A stretch of DNA of 41,358 nucleotides, from positions 1 through 41,358 of the forward strand of contig SPJV01000126.1 of the NCBI GenBank assembly GCA_006844765.1. The letters run 5' to 3'. The notes below the pieces were generated by a model. The model had not been told where the DNA came from. It saw nothing but the letters and a program-made list of their open reading frames with translations, and ran no database searches. Position 1 is the first letter of the stretch; every line of letters begins with the position of its first letter. The stretch comes from Alphaproteobacteria bacterium. Lineage in GTDB: Bacteria > Pseudomonadota > Alphaproteobacteria > UBA8366 > Aestuariispiraceae. Positions 39,140-41,358 of this stretch are shown piece by piece. Made by a program: the position numbers and the translations under genes.

Positions 39140-40900
39140 ATGGCCGCCGGAGGGATGGGCGCCGAGTTACTGACCGATACGGCGATCTTCTTGGGAAGCG
39201 CCGTCATTGCTGTGCCTTTGTTCAAGCGCCTCGGATTGGGATCTGTCCTCGGCTATTTGACAGCCGGCGCCATAATCGGTCCCTTCGGTGCCGGCGTGAT
39301 CGGGGATGCGGAAAGCGTCCTTCATTTCGCTGAATTCGGCGTGGTTCTTCTTCTCTTTGTAATCGGTTTGGAACTGCGTCCCTCCCGCCTCTGGGCCTTG
39401 CGAAAGGATATTCTGGGGCTCGGTATGTCCCAGGTCATGTTGACCGGCGCCATTCTGGCCTCAGTCGGTGTCTGGTTTGGGTTGTCTGTACCCGCTGCCA
39501 TCGCGGCTGGTTATGCGCTCGCCCTCTCCTCCACCGCCTTTGCCCTGCAGCTGTTGCAGGATAGCGGAAATCTGAATACCCCCTATGGCAACCGTGCGTT
39601 CTCTGTGCTGTTGTTCCAGGATATCGCCATCGTACCGATGCTGGCCGTGACACCGCTGTTGGCGCTTTGGGCTGGGCCGAGTGGCGGCGATACCAACCCT
39701 GCCGACCTCATCTCCGGGAAACAGGTTGCGCTCGCCGCTGCCGTGATAGTCGGCATGATCCTGGCCGGCCGCTATCTTCTAAATCCGATCTTCCGCATCA
39801 TCGCTCAGGCGCGCGTCCACGAGATTGGAGTCGCAGCCGCTTTGCTGATCGTGATCGGCGCTTCAATACTGATGCAGTCCATTGGCATGTCGATGGCACT
39901 GGGCGCCTTCCTGTCGGGCGTCATGTTGGCGGAATCCGAGTATCGCCATCAACTAGAAGCCGATATCGAACCGTTTCGCGGCCTCCTGCTCGGTCTGTTC
40001 TTTATCGCCGTGGGGATGTCAGTCGACTGGCTGCTTGTCGCCGATAAATGGGCGATGATTTTACTTGCCGTCGTCGCTCTTGTCATTGTGAAGGCTGCTG
40101 TGCTGCTTGTTCTCTCCCGCCTATTCGGGTCTCCGAAGCGGGATGCGGAGCGGATCGCCATGACCCTGTCACAAGGCGGTGAGTTCGGGTTTGTGCTTTT
40201 CGGGGTCGCCGCCAGCTATGCGTTGTTAACGAGACAGGAAGCGAGCCTATTGAGCGCCATTGTTACGCTGTCCATGGCATCCACACCGCTTATCGAGATG
40301 GTCTATCTGGCCTGGGATAAGCGACGCGACAAAGACAGCCCGGATATGGACGAGCATGATGTCAGCAATGTCGATGCTGCCCGTGCCCTGGTTATCGGCT
40401 TTGGTCGGGTTGGTCAGGTTGTAACGCGCATCCTGAAGTCCCGCGATATTTCGGTCACCGCGCTCGACTTCGATCCCTACCGCATCCAGATGGCAAAACG
40501 CTTTGGCAGCCATGTCTATTATGGGGATGCAACGCGCATGGATGTGCTGGCTGCTGCCGGCGCGGGGCAAGCCGACGTTATCTTTGTCACCATCGATAAT
40601 AAGGAAAAAGCGACGAAGGCGATCCAGCAAATAAAACAGTCTTTTCCCAATGCTGTGTTGATGGCCCGTGCCGTTGATCGGACCCATGCGATGGAACTGA
40701 CCGATTCCGAGGTGGATTTCTTCATTCGCGATACCTTCGAAAGCTCAATCCTCATGGCCAGCGAAGGTCTGAAACGGCTGGATGTCGAGGATGATCTGGT
40801 GGAGGATACGATCTCAGAATTCAGGCGGATCGATCAGGAAACGCTTGAAAAACAGAAGGCAGACGGCTCCTATTCCGCCGTGATCGAAGGTAAGGACTAG
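39140..40900 (+). CDS. CPA2 monovalent cation:proton antiporter (KefB/KefC-like)
   Basis: The product is 586 residues. The membrane domain (about 1-390) has around 12 hydrophobic segments, including GSVLGYLTAGAIIGPFGAGVIG, EFGVVLLLFVIGLELRPSRLW, ALSSTAFALQLLQDSG, LLFQDIAIVPMLA (with the conserved acidic QDI of transported-ion sites) and LGAFLSGVMLAESEYRHQLEADIEPFRGLLLGLFFIAVGMSVDW. A cytoplasmic TrkA-N (RCK/KTN) Rossmann domain follows (ALVIGFGRVGQVVTRILKSRDISVTALDFDPYRI). This is the layout of glutathione-gated K+/H+ efflux proteins KefB/C, but I see no neighbouring KefF/KefG ancillary gene. It is translationally adjacent to trmJ. Confidence 0.95.
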   Translation: MAAGGMGAELLTDTAIFLGSAVIAVPLFKRLGLGSVLGYLTAGAIIGPFGAGVIGDAESVLHFAEFGVVLLLFVIGLELRPSRLWALRKDILGLGMSQVMLTGAILASVGVWFGLSVPAAIAAGYALALSSTAFALQLLQDSGNLNTPYGNRAFSVLLFQDIAIVPMLAVTPLLALWAGPSGGDTNPADLISGKQVALAAAVIVGMILAGRYLLNPIFRIIAQARVHEIGVAAALLIVIGASILMQSIGMSMALGAFLSGVMLAESEYRHQLEADIEPFRGLLLGLFFIAVGMSVDWLLVADKWAMILLAVVALVIVKAAVLLVLSRLFGSPKRDAERIAMTLSQGGEFGFVLFGVAASYALLTRQEASLLSAIVTLSMASTPLIEMVYLAWDKRRDKDSPDMDEHDVSNVDAARALVIGFGRVGQVVTRILKSRDISVTALDFDPYRIQMAKRFGSHVYYGDATRMDVLAAAGAGQADVIFVTIDNKEKATKAIQQIKQSFPNAVLMARAVDRTHAMELTDSEVDFFIRDTFESSILMASEGLKRLDVEDDLVEDTISEFRRIDQETLEKQKADGSYSAVIEGKD

Positions 40901-40981
40901 GCCTGAGATAAAGTGCCGGCCCCAACTCCTGAGACAATTCTGCAAATTTTACATGATGATTTAACATGATGGGACGCGACG

Positions 40982-41358
40982 ATGTCTGGAAAGCATGGAT
41001 ATGAAAGTGGGCGGTTGAACCTGCCCTTTGTCGGACATTGCACCTTCGGCAAGCAGCCGGTCTGCCTGGATTGGGATGATATTGATGCGGATGCCGCCAT
41101 TCTGGGCGCGCCCTTCGATATGGGCACCCAGTATCGCGCCGGCGCGCGCTTTGGGCCGCGTGCTATTCGCGAGGCCTCGACACTGTTCTCCTTCGGTCAT
41201 GATGGGGCCTATGACTTTGAAGACGATGTCACCTATCTGCCCGTCGACAAGGTGCGGATCGTCGATATCGGGGATGCGGATATGATCCACACGGATACGA
41301 TCCAAAGCCACGACAATATCGAATACGGTGTTCGTAAGATTCTGAAGTCGGGGGCGAT
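40982..41358 (+). CDS. Agmatinase/ureohydrolase family protein, N-terminal part (3' end outside window)
   Basis: 125 codons are visible, from the ATG at 40982 (GGGA seven bases upstream) to the window end. The family signature is FDMGTQYRAGARFGPRAIREAS, preceded by DIDADAAILGAPF, and followed by VDIGDADMIHTDTIQSHDNIEYGVRKIL, all typical of bacterial arginase/agmatinase-type manganese enzymes. The metal-binding His and Asp motifs lie beyond the window, so activity cannot be judged; substrates of the family include agmatine, guanidinobutyrate and related guanidino compounds. It follows the antiporter gene by 81 bases and could start a new transcription unit. Confidence 0.88.
   Translation, partial: MSGKHGYESGRLNLPFVGHCTFGKQPVCLDWDDIDADAAILGAPFDMGTQYRAGARFGPRAIREASTLFSFGHDGAYDFEDDVTYLPVDKVRIVDIGDADMIHTDTIQSHDNIEYGVRKILKSGA

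Noticed and set aside
1..41358. CRISPR array, tRNA/rRNA genes, transposases or integrases
   Set aside because: None was found on reading; the tandem repeats present have two or three units without spacers.

Overview
The window looks like chromosomal DNA of a free-living, probably marine, alphaproteobacterium (a Rhodospirillales-like lineage is my best guess). The DNA is moderately GC-rich. It carries the divK-pleD pair, the zapA / 6S RNA / 5-FCL arrangement, a class I PHA synthase, a zinc-finger-type DinB, a non-pyrrolysine MttB-family methyltransferase and three PAS proteins of the alphaproteobacterial PAS_5 type. Most of it is ordinary core genome with small accessory clusters between core blocks.

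Layout. 1-929: 3' part of a flagellar hook gene. 1-3.3 kb: a self-repressing TetR/GST operon and a LysR regulator. 3.3-6.4 kb: an MttB-like methyltransferase, a PAS protein with a cysteine-rich tail and a GntR/FCD regulator; the mttB and gntR leaders share a GATCACAA element. 6.6-8.2 kb: a PAS protein and a GNAT-like protein overlapping tail to tail. 8.3-11.8 kb: PHA synthase and a gamma-glutamyltransferase homologue. 11.8-14.3 kb: DUF1203 and ArsR genes on the minus strand, divergent from NIPSNAP and EamA genes. 14.4-17.5 kb: phosphotransacetylase divergent from citrate synthase plus a 2OG-Fe(II) oxygenase, followed by a small relic of citrate synthase. 17.6-21.9 kb: a small lipoprotein gene, then the minus-strand operon yebC-ruvC-ruvA-ruvB-ocd. 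22.2-24.3 kb: an orphan response regulator and Hpt protein, then an AT-rich island that ends in a second, diverged copy of the Hpt 3' end and carries a lipoprotein gene broken by an in-frame TGA. 24.4-26.9 kb: YmdB-like phosphoesterase, 5-FCL, 6S RNA, zapA and a coiled-coil gene. 27.2-33.0 kb: transketolase, GAPDH, class I aldolase, ThiE-like and PAS genes, with no pgk where it is usually found. 33.0-34.9 kb: divK-pleD. 35.1-41.4 kb: ROK kinase, dinB, mtnP, trmJ, a CPA2 antiporter and the start of an agmatinase-family gene.

How it works together. The central-carbon genes (tkt, gap, fba, gltA-like, pta, phaC) cover sugar-phosphate metabolism, the acetyl-CoA node and carbon storage. A ThiE-like gene sits with the thiamine-diphosphate enzyme transketolase. 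Signalling is prominent: divK-pleD, the RR/Hpt pair and three PAS proteins. I see no CRISPR array, transposase, integrase, rRNA or tRNA gene. The least explained parts are the MttB/PAS/GntR module and the 23.4-24.3 kb island flanked by Hpt 3' ends. Neither is proven to be a new system.
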